Positions 25,258 through 38,649 of a DNA stretch of 52,833 nucleotides are shown here, one piece after another. The notes under the pieces are model-generated. The model saw only the letters and a list, made by a program, of their open reading frames with translations, was not told the origin of the DNA and ran no database searches. The first letter of the stretch is position 1; every line of letters starts with the position of its first letter. The position numbers were made by a program, and so were the translations under genes. The stretch lies in contig CABFPE010000005.1 of assembly GCA_900660155.1 (NCBI GenBank), positions 993,398 to 1,046,230 on the forward strand, written 5' to 3'. Origin of the DNA: Hofstenia miamia. Its lineage: Eukaryota; Xenacoelomorpha; Acoela; Hofsteniidae.

Positions 25258-25659
25258 GATAAACAAACAGGCCCAAATCAAACATATTTCCTCATTTTCA
25301 CTGGGAGAACTGCTAATATCCACCTGAAAATAACATCAGATATTGATTGAAAATGTAAACATTTATTTAAGAACTAATTTATAATTGTTAAAATGGCAGA
25401 ATAAATCCCATTTTTTTACAATATTTTTCTTTTTTTCATTTTAATATATTTTTTAAGAAATGCTCCCCTTGAGCCCAAATTTGGTTTGTGCCCATTACAT
25501 GAGCCCTAAGGCTATCACACGTACTCATTTTATGATTTTTTTACATTAACCGACTGAACTGCTCGCGGGCGTTAAGTATACTGAAAATCGACTGTTGCGG
25601 GAATAAAACCTATAGTACTTAGCGCTCATATACATATATATATATATATATATATATTG

Positions 25660-25772
25660 GCGCTGGGTAATTTTTTTAGGCCTCACATGGTCACCTGGCG
25701 CTGGTTACAGGGGTTTTTGCTCGAAACTGGCGCTGGGTACAAAACGAAAAAAACGATATACCCAGCGCCAGT
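25660..25772. repeat. GGCGCTGG repeat cluster with a 14-bp hairpin
   Basis: GGCGCTGG occurs three times in direct order (about 25660, 25697, 25730). The last, ACTGGCGCTGGGTA at 25726-25739, has an exact inverted partner TACCCAGCGCCAGT at 25759-25772, giving a 14-bp stem with a 19-base loop. (TA)n tracts border the cluster on both sides, and the right tract runs into the 280-base gap. Confidence 0.75.
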
Positions 25773-25800
25773 ATATATATATATATATATATATATATAT

Positions 25801-26080
25801 NNNNNNNNNNNNNNNNNNNNNNNNNNNNNNNNNNNNNNNNNNNNNNNNNNNNNNNNNNNNNNNNNNNNNNNNNNNNNNNNNNNNNNNNNNNNNNNNNNNN
25901 NNNNNNNNNNNNNNNNNNNNNNNNNNNNNNNNNNNNNNNNNNNNNNNNNNNNNNNNNNNNNNNNNNNNNNNNNNNNNNNNNNNNNNNNNNNNNNNNNNNN
26001 NNNNNNNNNNNNNNNNNNNNNNNNNNNNNNNNNNNNNNNNNNNNNNNNNNNNNNNNNNNNNNNNNNNNNNNNNNNNNNNN
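25801..26080. other. Assembly gap (280 N) inside (TA)n
   Basis: 280 undetermined bases, with TA repeat on both edges (25773-25800 and 26081-26112). Long open frames that run through the gap are artefacts of translating N. Confidence 0.98.
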
Positions 26081-26112
<32 letters not shown>

Positions 26113-26114
<2 letters not shown>

Positions 26115-29100
26115 TACCTGGTCTTCATGTAAAAAATTCTTGCAAAATCGTTTTCTATGCAATTATTAGAATTCTCAGTTGTCTTATCTCTCGTACGTCA
26201 TAGTTTATATCCACAAAGCATCATTATTAATTAAGTAAAGGAGACACTTATTTATTATGAGTGATTTCCTTTAATGTTAGCAGATGATGAATGCTTTAAG
26301 TGGTGACATTTGTTTGAATTGATCAGACATTTAAATGGTTTATGATCTGTCTTCCCTCTTTGATTAGTAATGGCTTAATTCCTGTTTCTTTGCTCAACTA
26401 ATAATTCCTGCGAGATTTACCTCTAATGAACAATTTAATTGTTCAAACAGAATTTGCTTATTTATTTAATCCTATATTTCTTTATAATACATCCCCTTTA
26501 TTATTATTTAAGAAAGACCACCTTGGCTCCATTATTATTGGCGTTTTATTATGATTGCATTTCAATGCGATGTTTAGCTAATAAATTATATCCATACTCT
26601 TCAATTTCAACATTTTACTGCATTTTCTTCCTCGCTTTTCTTCCTTACTGTGACTATCCCAAAGTTCTTTCCTAATGTTGATTTCATCTAAGAACATTGA
26701 ATATATTTGATTCTAGTATAGAAATTTAGTGGGAATATTGCATCATTAATAAATGCCCCATAGAAAGAGTTTGTGCTTACAGATTAATTTCAGACTTTGA
26801 AATATTTTATTGGTGTACTTTTGGAGTTTTCTGTCAGCGCTGATGTAAGTTTACCGACAGTTACAAAAACAATACTTTTATAATTAGTAAGACAATAGAG
26901 TAATTGTTCTGCGATCCGAAATTGTCTTTTAAAACCGTTCTGATAACTTGCCCCTCGAGAACTCTTTTCATTTAGTTTTATTAAACTCCACTCAATGCTA
27001 TATAAGCGGATGGAATTTCTCCCATTTAATATATTTGTCCTTGCTAACAGGGTTTATCAATTCCTCTGATTAAAAAACTATCCTGATTTCCTCTTGTTGG
27101 AATCACCTGGCATCATTTCTCATATATATTAACAGTTCTTCTAAATCAATTCATTCCATTACTGAAGCTAATAGTTAGATATTTAGTAACATTTCACTTG
27201 GCACATGGCGGAGTTGTCAAGGTGATTGACGGATAATCCTTCGGATCGTCCCTCATGAGTTGTCCTCCCCCAATGTGGTTTTTAAATAACGATCGACACT
27301 TTAAATCGTTAGCAATTTTTATTATGTAATTGCAGGATAACGCTTTGTTTGGAATGCTTGCCATTTTAGAGAAGATTCTAAACGCTTGTTTAATTCATTA
27401 GTTTATTATAACTTTCTAGTTTCTAGTTATACATATTTGTATTCATCTGCTGTTATGGCAGACTCTTATTCTCATTTAAATGAGCTTTTCATCTTTGTCA
27501 AGAATAAGCTGTCTTTAACTACCCCAGTTAGCTTATAAGTTGTTCATGTCTGTTAAATTAGACGTATCTAACGATTTCTCATTTATGGAAACTTGCTATA
27601 AATATATTGATATATCTTTTATTTTTAGCAATAACCTTCAGCAATGTCATCTTTCAGATATAGATGGTTTTAAAGTTGCATTAATAATGCTATATTTCAA
27701 TTGACAACAGTTGTTTAACGTATTGCATTTAAGCAAATATATCAAGATTATCATATTTAATCCGTTTAGGCGATTTACTTTACCTCTTACCTTCTCACTT
27801 TTAAAGTTATAGCATTTTCAACATCTTGTACAAGTTTTAATTCTTTTGAAATGCGTTTGTTACACAATCACTGATAAAAAATATTATTTACTTGAATCAC
27901 CGCTTAAGAAAACCCCACTTTCATTATGCAGAAGGTATTGGTGAGAATTAAGATCAATTAGATTGAATTGTATAACGACTGATTGGAAGGATTTAATCCT
28001 TCCAACGTTGGTGTTAAGAATCAAGCTTGCAACTGCGAATCGTGGGTTTTAAGTTTGATAGAGCTTAATTAAATGTCATTATTGAAATGTTTATTCAAAC
28101 GAATTGTTTTCGACTACCATTGGATATTTTATCTACAGAGTGATTTTAGGTAGAGCTATCCAACAGATTTGCTTGAAATTTTCAAGGTTTACCACTGTCT
28201 TCTACACAAATTTACATTTCATCAACTAGTTGTGGAAGGCATAAATATATAGAAGAGCATAGGTTGTGCCATATTCTCAAGTTCAATGAATCAATTCCTG
28301 TCATAAATTTTGTCATCAACTCGCTTCCTTTTTCTTGTCTTCCTTTCGGACTTAGTGCTTCATTCTGTATCCCACATTATACAATAAAATTTAGATTAGT
28401 TACATAATTCTAACAGTAATCTTTATCATTATACTTAACACTTCGTATCCTAGCATGGTTACAGGTCAATAATTAGCCTAATCGACGTCATGCACTGTTT
28501 CTTCGCTGATCACCCCGAATTCACTTTATTCTGTTTGACATTTCTTGCTTCAGCAAAAAACCTTAGAATTTATGCAAACTGAATTTTTAAACAGAGCGAT
28601 GAACTTTTTTCTCAATGAATAACTTCAGTATAAGATTGATGCAATTTTATTTCATTAAATTCTTTCTACTAATGTTACGCAATGCTAAAATATATTTAAA
28701 AATGCATATATTCAAATTTTTTTTTAAAGCATATGAGATATTGTCCACTATAAAGGAACCTGAACAATAAATAACTAAGGCGCAACAGTTGTCATGTTTG
28801 GTCGTGTGACTTGAGTTATGACGACCTATCAATTTTGTAGAATCGTTTTTTAAGTATTGATGCTGTTTTGTCAAAATATACGGTTTGCAATATAGTGCAA
28901 GCGTGCGCCATGCGCTTCTATGATTTTATTTCCATCGATCCCTCAGTTTCAATAACTTAGTGTATTTCGAATTTTTGTTTTACACTGAGTCATAAATTAA
29001 AAATATGCAAAGTGCTACCATATGGAATGCTTGAACCACGATTCTTAAATGAAACAGTCATCAACTGACAACATTCACTTGTTTGAAGAAGATTTTGTAA

Positions 29101-32100
29101 ACACCCATGATAAAAATGTAAAGCTGGAAGTTTTGAAATGTGCATCAAAATTTGTTTCCGTGCATGTTACCGAGTTTTACAGGACTTTACAGCCCACCAG
29201 ATTATATTGGTCACTATTCATGTTCAAAGTAACATTCCATTTAGAAAAAAATATGTTTATGCAACACAAATAATATTATGAATTTCATTATAAAAAATAG
29301 AAGGCCTCAAATTGAGATAAAATTGAAAGTTAGGCTTGTAAGATGATATCAGTTTGAATTTATTTTGTAGAGAGAATTCAGTTCAAGCAGTTCAGATGAG
29401 CTTTTTATAGAAACCAAAAAATTTCTAAAGTGTGTCAAAATGTAATCAAGATCTTATCTTGCCTCAAAATATTTGTCAATCACTTGGTTGCTCTTCTTTA
29501 TGTTAAATAATTGCAGATCTTTTCTATTTGGTTATGTGTTTGATTCAATTCGATCTACCAATTTGTCTCATGCTTTGCTGCAAATTAGATTAAGTCCATC
29601 AATTTTAACACCTGTTACTCCTTTCATTTTAAGTGAAATTGTCACTATTTATATAATTTGTCACCTTTGTGTTAAAAGCACTTAACAGTAGTTACCTAAT
29701 AGAATGTGGGTCTTTGCAAGCTTGTTCAACCAGTAGTCTTTGATGTCACGAATTCCTTGCATTGTTGTAAATTCTGAATATCAAGAATTTGTTTGCCAAA
29801 TTGTAATGCGTTTACAACAATATAGTGCGTTTTATCAAGTTTAATTGCGCTGTATTCTTTGCAAATTTTTCAAACTAAATTCCTCGCTTTTTGGTTATCT
29901 AAAAATATATCTTTTTCATGATTATTACTATTGTTATTGTTATGATAACTTCAAAATTGGATTTTAGTGGAGATTCCCAGGTTGATAACTAACCATGCAA
30001 AGAGGACTGGAGTTTTACTTAGCGGTAGTGCTTTCTGTAGTATCACCTCTTACGGTCAAGGTAATCCCAACTCCCCAAATTACATCTTTTACTTCTTGTT
30101 TTATTGGCCTAGTACTTCACTGCCTGTAAGAACGATTTCTTCAGCTTTCACAATTTCTCGATTTCTTTTTCCCAACTCTGTTAATATTTTCTTTGTCTTC
30201 GTTTCCCATTGTGCTATTGCGTCTAACATTGTTTTTGCGTTATTCCTTTATCTTTTGCAAAAAATTATTGGTCTTCTTGCTTCACTAACGTTTTTTGCTG
30301 TATATTGTTTTTTCTACTCTATGATTACCTCTTTCAGCCTGTCTGCGATGTAAATTCAATTTAGTAATAGTTATTTTGAAACTTCATCTCATAGAAATAT
30401 ATCTGTCTGTTTGCCATCTCCCAACAACTCAACAAATACCAGGTGCATGATATGCTATCATTTCACTTTGTATAATCTATCAACGTAATCTCTAGGTTTG
30501 TCCTTCACTACTGTCTAACCTCTTAATGGCTGGTATCTACATCCTCAACTCTTTATATTGCATCATTTTTGCATATCTGGTATCAACTTATTTCTTAGAT
30601 TGCTCTAACTGCTATCATTATTCTTAATTTTATTATGAATGTGAGATACTTCTGTGACACTCGATTCGGTGTTTACAATATTGAAATTTAGAAATGTTAC
30701 ACGACAATAAATTGTTGTGAAAATGAAATAATAACAATGTGTTGTGTTCATATATGATTATCGTATTGTAATGAACAAGGTTATTCCTGTTTTATTTTAC
30801 GCATTGAACAGTTTGTATACATTGATTAGCACATTTAACGGAGGATAATACTCCAATTAGTAGCACAACTAGAATATTTCATAAAAATAATTGTAATATT
30901 TCAATTTTATACATATTTCTGTAATGAAGGTTTTCTAAACAAAATGGAAAACGAATTTCATGGCTGATTCACGTAGTTCAAGATGGCTACCTATTATTCA
31001 TGACAGGTTTGTCGAGGCAAAATTTTTAAATTCGGCTCGGCTCGCAACAAACTGTTTTCTATCCATGTATTATATATGGAAGTTCTTGTTGTATTTTCGG
31101 TTCAATTGCATAATTGATCACCCTTAATACAATGTGCCGAATGAATTCCGATTGTTAATTTAGTAAAAATAACATATTACATTCTATCTTGCTTTTTTAG
31201 AAGCAATATTTTTAAAAACCGCATTTTCCGCTATTTGGACATATTACCTTGTAAAATTCACTAAAAGAATTGAAAGATTGAGATGGAGACATATGCTGTT
31301 ATATTAGGCATACAGCATTTCATGACAGCAGTCGCTCTTCAAAAATAGCATGCCTATAAATCAATCAAATTTGTGTTCTTATACATCACATTAATTGAAT
31401 GCTTTAGTATTGAAAAATTAAAAGTTCCGAATTATATTTTGCTGTTTTTTAGATTGGCACATCTCAGGATTTTTTAAAAGGTTTTCTAGTGCTACTATAC
31501 ACATTTAAAAAAAATCAGGTAGCATGAATCTCATAAATTCTTAAAAGTTCTTATCTTAGCTAATCTTTAAGGCGACCTTTAAAAAGGAATATCCGTTTTG
31601 CCAACATTTTTAAAATCTTTGTCCAAACCGTTAAGAAACTTGAAAGTTTTTTGCATTTTGGGTGAATGTGATCCTATCCATGAAATTGGGAATTTTTCTC
31701 AAAAATTATTACTGTGCCTAAAGTAAGTAAAAGTACTGTTTTTCAATCGAAAATGCATTTTTTAAAAAACTTTTGAACAATCTCCATACTTAATGTTCAG
31801 ATAGTCTGCAAATTAAGGCACTTGGGAACAACAGCCAGTTTCAATTTTTCTGTAGATAGATCGCAAATGTACTATGATTGTACATGATGAGCTTAGAAAA
31901 CCAATTTTTTTACAAAAAACAATGTGGGAATCGTTTAGGGTTCAAAATCATGTTTTCTAAAAATTGCAGGGTTCAAAATTTTTTATATCGTTTTCATACG
32001 AAAGTTGTCTTCGAAACGCCCTTTATTATTTGATATCTGTTACGTCACTGATTGTTGTCTTAGCACATAATTTCATTTCAATTAGCTACTAATTTCATTA

Positions 32101-35100
32101 CTCGCGCCCTTTTTGCAATCAAAAAATAACCTTTGATGACAGCGATTTAAACGAATTAGAACAAACTAATTACCGTTATTAAATAATAGTTTTCCTTTTC
32201 AAATGCTTTTCACTAAAATTTGCACCTGAATAGTTTTTCCCGTTTTTCTATTTAACCAATTAAATTTTATATTTGAATGCTATAAAATTGTTTTTATTTC
32301 TAATTTTTTTTCAAACGCTTTCTTCAAATGTTGAATAGTGATTAGGGTTCGGATTTATGTATCTACATAAACAATGTTTTTACATATTTTAGCCAAAATC
32401 TTCGAGTTTTGCATATAAAAATTAGTTTTAATTTATTTTTACATATTTTCTAACATATACAAAAGATTTGGTTTTTCTCATTTAGTTTTACATTTTACAT
32501 TTTTGTACATTTATATAGGGTAGAAAAGTTATACCTAGCTTAGTGTAGGGAGAAAAATGTCTAAGCATATTTGTAACTCGAACCGAACTCGCGAGTTATG
32601 GTTACAACTCGACTCGAACTTAAGAAATTCAGGCCTGAATTTGGAAATACGATTGTCTTTCATCTCCATTTCATTTATACAAATTCCTTATGAACATTTC
32701 CATATTTTTGCCTTAATTTCCCCCCGTTTTCCAGAAAAATAATTGTAAACAGAAAGTTTTTTGAACAGAAGTAAATTTACGCAAAATGCAATCGTCTGTT
32801 TATAGCAGCAAATAGATTGTTGACATCTTGAATTAAAGTGAACTATTTTCAATTTTGTGAAAAAGAGGGTGGTCGCCCCCTATGCGCGCCACTGTCACCC
32901 TTGCTTATAAATGAGGTTAAAATGTTAATTTATGAAAATCAAACCCAAACTATTATACTAAATCAGGGATATGGAAATATTCCAGCGTTGGACAAAATTT
33001 TCAACTGGCAGTTTTTTTTAAAGAAACCAAACATTTTGAAACTAATTTTGTGAAGGTATTCCTCTACAAATTATTGAATACAAAACCTTATTCCAAAATT
33101 CTAAATATTCATATCCACAGCTTTAGTAATCAAAACCTAAATTTTCAAATGAAGTATACACGTTTAATATACAATTATGTGTGGTATTCATAATGTATTA
33201 CATAACGAAGTTGAGCAAATTTCTTATTACAGGTGTTGCTATTCACAGTTAATTCCAAAGAAAAATATTGCTGCTTTTTTACTTTTAATTTTTAATTAGT
33301 CTGAAAGGTGTTTGCACGGGTTTAATTTCATTTTAAAAGTGTAATTTACTGTGAGCATCTGATAGAGTAGAACATAATATTTTCCACACGACCGTGACCT
33401 TCAAATTTCGTGTAGCAATTTTACCTCATCTGTAAAACAATCTTTTTCATCATTGGGGGAGCTAAATTTCATTCAAATATTTGTGAGCTTTTTAATTAAT
33501 TGTATTTATTTTTGCTTTTAGACAATAGTTGTCATTGAACTTTTTCTATGCAATGTCAGCAGGGATGTTTATTAATCAATGGCTAGTAGAGATTTACTAA
33601 TGTATTAGTAAAGTGTGTAAAGCCATAACCTTAGCCTTTGTCATTGACAGCGGTTTTCGTATTTCTTTCGTTGAAATCTAACAATGGAGATTGTCATTTT
33701 ATAAAAATATAGCGCCATACTTGTTTTATCTAATTAAGAAATAGCTACTTTTGTAATTGATTTGTCTGCTCATGGAGCATAAAATTTGTGATGAAAGCAA
33801 CAATTTTAATAATCCACGAATAACTGGCTATTGCCCATTTCCACGCGTTTTTTGTCATTTGCAATTTCACTGGGATTGGGTCGAATCTGAATTAATAAGT
33901 ACAAGGAAATTTTACTGTCCTTGCGCCTAAAATATCAGCGCAAATGTGTACTATTACTATTCGAATGATATGCTTATTTAGGGGGGGGGATGAAGCAACT
34001 CCCCTCGCTCCCAGCTTTCAACATTGATTTTTTGGTGAAAGAATAAGTATTTTTTGTGAAAAATTTCAAAAATTACAAACTAGATTCGTAAAATGCACAT
34101 TAACAACTAATTCTTGCAATATTTTGACGGTTCTCCTTCAGCAATTCCTGGATACACTCTTGATTCGAAATATTTTTATTGGTTACTTAAGCTTCAAATT
34201 GAAACATTGATTCATTTAATAGTAACTTGTGATTTCTAACACGTTATTGTTCTTCATGGCGTCTGTAAATTTATATGCCTATTATTCTGAAACATTACTC
34301 TATGCGACAGGTGAAAAAAGCAAATATTCATTATTTGGACATATATATATATACCCCATTATAAAATTTGTGAGACATCTTTATCAGTACTTACACTAGA
34401 TAAATTTAGTGCATAACATGGTAGATAAGTCTAATTTTTGGACTATCATCTATAATTGGCATTACTCTTTTGAAAAATATTTCGATAACGCTCTTATTTA
34501 AAAAATGTTTTTAAGCTAAACTTTTATGTCGACATTCAATAAATCTTGTCACTTTTTCTGAAAAATAGATTTTTCCCAATATACACTATGCGCCTTTATA
34601 AGACTGAAGCTCTAACAGACAAGAAACCCCCTCTTATCCAACGTAGCATGATCAGGGAATAATTATAAAATTATTTGTGTATATTTTGAAACTAAATTTT
34701 TGTTTGCACTTGTTAATAATATCATTAAGGAAATATTTTATTTTTGATAGCAGCTGTCCATTCCCTAGAAATCATGTGCAGATGAAATAATTATAATTTG
34801 AGTTTGTATGTGCCATCAGTGTTTGCAGCGTTTTTTCGCCCTTCGTCCCGGGTCAAAATTTAGTATTTTCTTGACAATGAAGTCTCATAGGAGTTTCTGA
34901 GACTAAATATTTTACTGCGACTGAGAGCCTAAATAAGTGTACTGCAGACATTTCTTGCATACAGATAGTCGTGAATGTGAAATTTAGCAATAAATAGTTC
35001 GAAAAGTGAAACGACATTTTGATATTCTGATTCAGGATGACACAAAGACCTCTCATTACAGCAGTTTTCACATTGAGTTTTATCGTCATACACCAGATTA

Positions 35101-37595
35101 CGCATGTATGTAATGTAGCAACTGTTCACATAGATTGCTTCAGACATTGTCATTCATTGAAAAAGGGCTTTTATTTAATCTTACCAGTTCTCCCTTCTTA
35201 ATAGACGTTTTGAATACTAATCAGTGCGTCAAAGTTATTAATTTAAATGCATTAATTATAATTTAAAATTCATGCAAAAATGTTATATCGAATCTTTGCT
35301 TTTTTGTGCTATTCAATGTACAAAACCTGGATCAGGCTTACCAGCATGTCCTACATTACGGACACCTTTTTTTTCTAACAATAATTTTTAAATCAAATTA
35401 ACACAATTTACAACTTTAGCTTAACGTAAATCGAGTCTACATCCATTAAAATGATGACCCTACCCACTTTTTATTCTTCCAAGAACGGATTGGAATTTAA
35501 AATTTCTTGAAGACTTAGCAACGCTAGATAATTGGAGGAGACATATTTTGAAAATAACAATCTAAATTTAGCTCGCAAAGTTTTAGTGAAATTTAACACA
35601 TCTGTCAGTTTTTTTGGAAATAATACCTCGTCTAATTTTGTTCATTGTTCTCAGCGTACGTCAGCATTGGTTCTAATTAGTTGCACGTGGTAAACGCTGA
35701 TGTTGTTTTGTTGTATATTTTTAAACAATATATATTTAATGAAAATTTCTTTTGCCACTGCCACTTTGATCAGTTTGATTGTTTTCGCCGTCACTTTTCT
35801 TTTATATAATTCGATTAATTATCACCACATCTGCCTTTTTTGTTTGCTTGTTTATTAAACTACGCCATTTTGATATCCCGTTCAATTTGCTTAAAACTAA
35901 GCACTTCGTGAGGCGCGCGTTATTTTCAAAAAATATTTTTTATTTAGGGTGACGTTTTTCTATTTTGCTTTTATTGTTCTACATGTAATCTTTATTAAAA
36001 CGCTGGCAACATCACAATGTGCACTCATTTTAAATCATTGTTCAGCTCAATATATTATTTCTACATTTTTAAGGTCACCATAAACACTAATTGTAATTCA
36101 AACCAAGGCGAATTTTTTAACAAGTCTTCCCTATATGGGAATAATAGAAATGGACCAAGCATGAATGGTGTAAGGAAGTCTTAATACATACTTAACGTTT
36201 TAAATTAGCTTCACGATTGTCTGAAAAACACAAAAGCTAATTATCTCACTAATTCCACTTGCTTTTTATCTTCTACCAAATTAACAAAAACGCTGCTTTC
36301 ATTTATTTGATTTTAATCGAAGCGTTATTATTGTAAATATTTAACCATACTAATTTTACATTCATTAGTTAGCATAATAAATCATAAAATACTTTCTACT
36401 CCATTAGCTTTGCTAATAAATTCTCTAATTCTTTTTTAAAGGTTGACAGAAAGTCAAACCACATTACATGTACTTTACAAAATACTTCACCGTCCCCAAC
36501 CTTTATTTGCTTGCATCCTTCGATTCCCTAGTCACGCTAAATCATCAACTTTGGTCTTCTTATTTGGTGCAGTTAAACAATGGGCCCTTTTTTGTTGTAA
36601 TCTACTTTCTAGCTGTCACTGCCATTTACTCTTTTCATGTCATTTTTTGCTAATTTAATTGTAAAAATGAATAAACATATTGACGAAATCAACAAATTTT
36701 TCAACTACATGCCCCTTTGAAGTTAATTGACCATCTATAGAAAACCATGCATTACCTATGCAGTTGTAGATCAGTTTTTTCCTGTCTCACATATCTTCAA
36801 AGGGTTCCCTTGGTAGTCTAGATGCTTTATCAATGTTATAATTTTTCTCCTGAGATTAATAAATCATCGCTTTATCTATCTTCACACTTGATTGCACAAT
36901 ATCTATCCCTTTAAAAAAATTTTACACATGCATCCATTTAAATGAAAATCTAAACTTCCATTTCTAGGCTATCTTGTACACGTTAGCTTCCCTTCCAAAA
37001 AATCATTTCAGTAGGCAACGGTTTTTAATTTGTTTAATACATTGTGCATTTTTATGGATTACTTTTGCTTAGCGGATCATCGCAAAAGATTAACATTTAT
37101 GTAGTTTTTTGGTTTTTACAATGTTCATAAATCGAACAACGAAATAGTTTCATAAACAATTTTTACATACAATTATTTATATCTGCCCAGTTCAAAAAAA
37201 ATTTAATGCGCTCATATTCAAATTGTTGTTGGAAATTGTGATCATGAAGGTCATTGAAATATTAAGTTGGTTTTTAACACCACAATCTTTACAAATAGAG
37301 GTATTTGACCATCCAAAAAACCTATTTTCTTCAAAACCGTATACGAATCCGATCTCACCTCAGAGATGGATTTGGGCTGAGGTATTTGTAAAAGTGGGTT
37401 TACATTTCAAAGGCATTACGCAACAGGACAGGAAAATGTACACCAAATGCAGTGAATGCAATAGGTGTATAAAGCATATTGAAAAATATCATTTACATTT
37501 TAAATTATTCGATTTTAGTGTATAGATCTTAATATTAATTTTTAACAACCAAATTTGACACGAAAAATCTCTTTTGCAAATAATCATAAAATGAC

Positions 37596-37596
<1 letters not shown>
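26113..37596. other. Long non-coding stretch, no gene recognised
   Basis: About 11.5 kb in which I see no recognisable protein, tRNA or rRNA. Open frames reach at most about 130 codons (29967-30353, plus). They are Phe/Leu/Ile/Ser rich, as expected for T-rich DNA translated at random. The 5' exons of SCO1 may lie here, to the right, or in a gap. A GACTCGA-rich patch at 32565-32625 is annotated separately. Confidence 0.4.
32565..32625. repeat. ACTCGA-rich repeat patch
   Basis: The patch repeats AACTCGAACCGAACTCG and AACTCGACTCGAAC, with a small palindrome (AACTCGCGAGTT) in the middle. The same word family occurs in the inverted ends at 10.7 and 11.3 kb, so this may be a terminal fragment of a related element. 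Confidence 0.4.
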
Positions 37597-37626
<30 letters not shown>

Positions 37627-38649
37627 NNNNNNNNNNNNNNNNNNNNNNNNNNNNNNNNNNNNNNNNNNNNNNNNNNNNNNNNNNNNNNNNNNNNNNNNNN
37701 NNNNNNNNNNNNNNNNNNNNNNNNNNNNNNNNNNNNNNNNNNNNNNNNNNNNNNNNNNNNNNNNNNNNNNNNNNNNNNNNNNNNNNNNNNNNNNNNNNNN
37801 NNNNNNNNNNNNNNNNNNNNNNNNNNNNNNNNNNNNNNNNNNNNNNNNNNNNNNNNNNNNNNNNNNNNNNNNNNNNNNNNNNNNNNNNNNNNNNNNNNNN
37901 NNNNNNNNNNNNNNNNNNNNNNNNNNNNNNNNNNNNNNNNNNNNNNNNNNNNNNNNNNNNNNNNNNNNNNNNNNNNNNNNNNNNNNNNNNNNNNNNNNNN
38001 NNNNNNNNNNNNNNNNNNNNNNNNNNNNNNNNNNNNNNNNNNNNNNNNNNNNNNNNNNNNNNNNNNNNNNNNNNNNNNNNNNNNNNNNNNNNNNNNNNNN
38101 NNNNNNNNNNNNNNNNNNNNNNNNNNNNNNNNNNNNNNNNNNNNNNNNNNNNNNNNNNNNNNNNNNNNNNNNNNNNNNNNNNNNNNNNNNNNNNNNNNNN
38201 NNNNNNNNNNNNNNNNNNNNNNNNNNNNNNNNNNNNNNNNNNNNNNNNNNNNNNNNNNNNNNNNNNNNNNNNNNNNNNNNNNNNNNNNNNNNNNNNNNNN
38301 NNNNNNNNNNNNNNNNNNNNNNNNNNNNNNNNNNNNNNNNNNNNNNNNNNNNNNNNNNNNNNNNNNNNNNNNNNNNNNNNNNNNNNNNNNNNNNNNNNNN
38401 NNNNNNNNNNNNNNNNNNNNNNNNNNNNNNNNNNNNNNNNNNNNNNNNNNNNNNNNNNNNNNNNNNNNNNNNNNNNNNNNNNNNNNNNNNNNNNNNNNNN
38501 NNNNNNNNNNNNNNNNNNNNNNNNNNNNNNNNNNNNNNNNNNNNNNNNNNNNNNNNNNNNNNNNNNNNNNNNNNNNNNNNNNNNNNNNNNNNNNNNNNNN
38601 NNNNNNNNNNNNNNNNNNNNNNNNNNTATATATATATATATATATATAT
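37597..38649. other. Assembly gap (1000 N) inside (TA)n
   Basis: Exactly 1000 Ns (37627-38626) with TA repeat on both sides. The round number suggests a placeholder length, so the real distance between flanks is unknown. Exons could be hidden here. Confidence 0.95.

Noticed and set aside
25657..26169. Open frames of about 160-170 codons through the 280-N gap
   Set aside because: They exist only because N is translated as open; the real ends encode TA repeat (Ile-Tyr).
29967..30353. 128-codon plus frame with hydrophobic stretches
   Set aside because: Phe/Leu/Ile/Ser-rich content is expected from T-rich DNA; no signal of a family. A 49-codon minus frame here (QWETKTKKILTELGKRNREI) looks more protein-like but matches nothing I know.
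33960..34010. G-run and C-rich words resembling miniature element ends
   Set aside because: Only one end is visible; no inverted partner or target duplication.
34853..35153. Cys-containing minus frames (QCENCCNERSLC)
   Set aside because: Two overlapping frames compete, no splice structure or family match.
37223..37525. 100-codon plus frame with KCSECNRCIKHIEKYHLHF, like a BED-type zinc finger
   Set aside because: Spacing does not fit a BED or C2H2 finger well, and nothing transposase-like follows.
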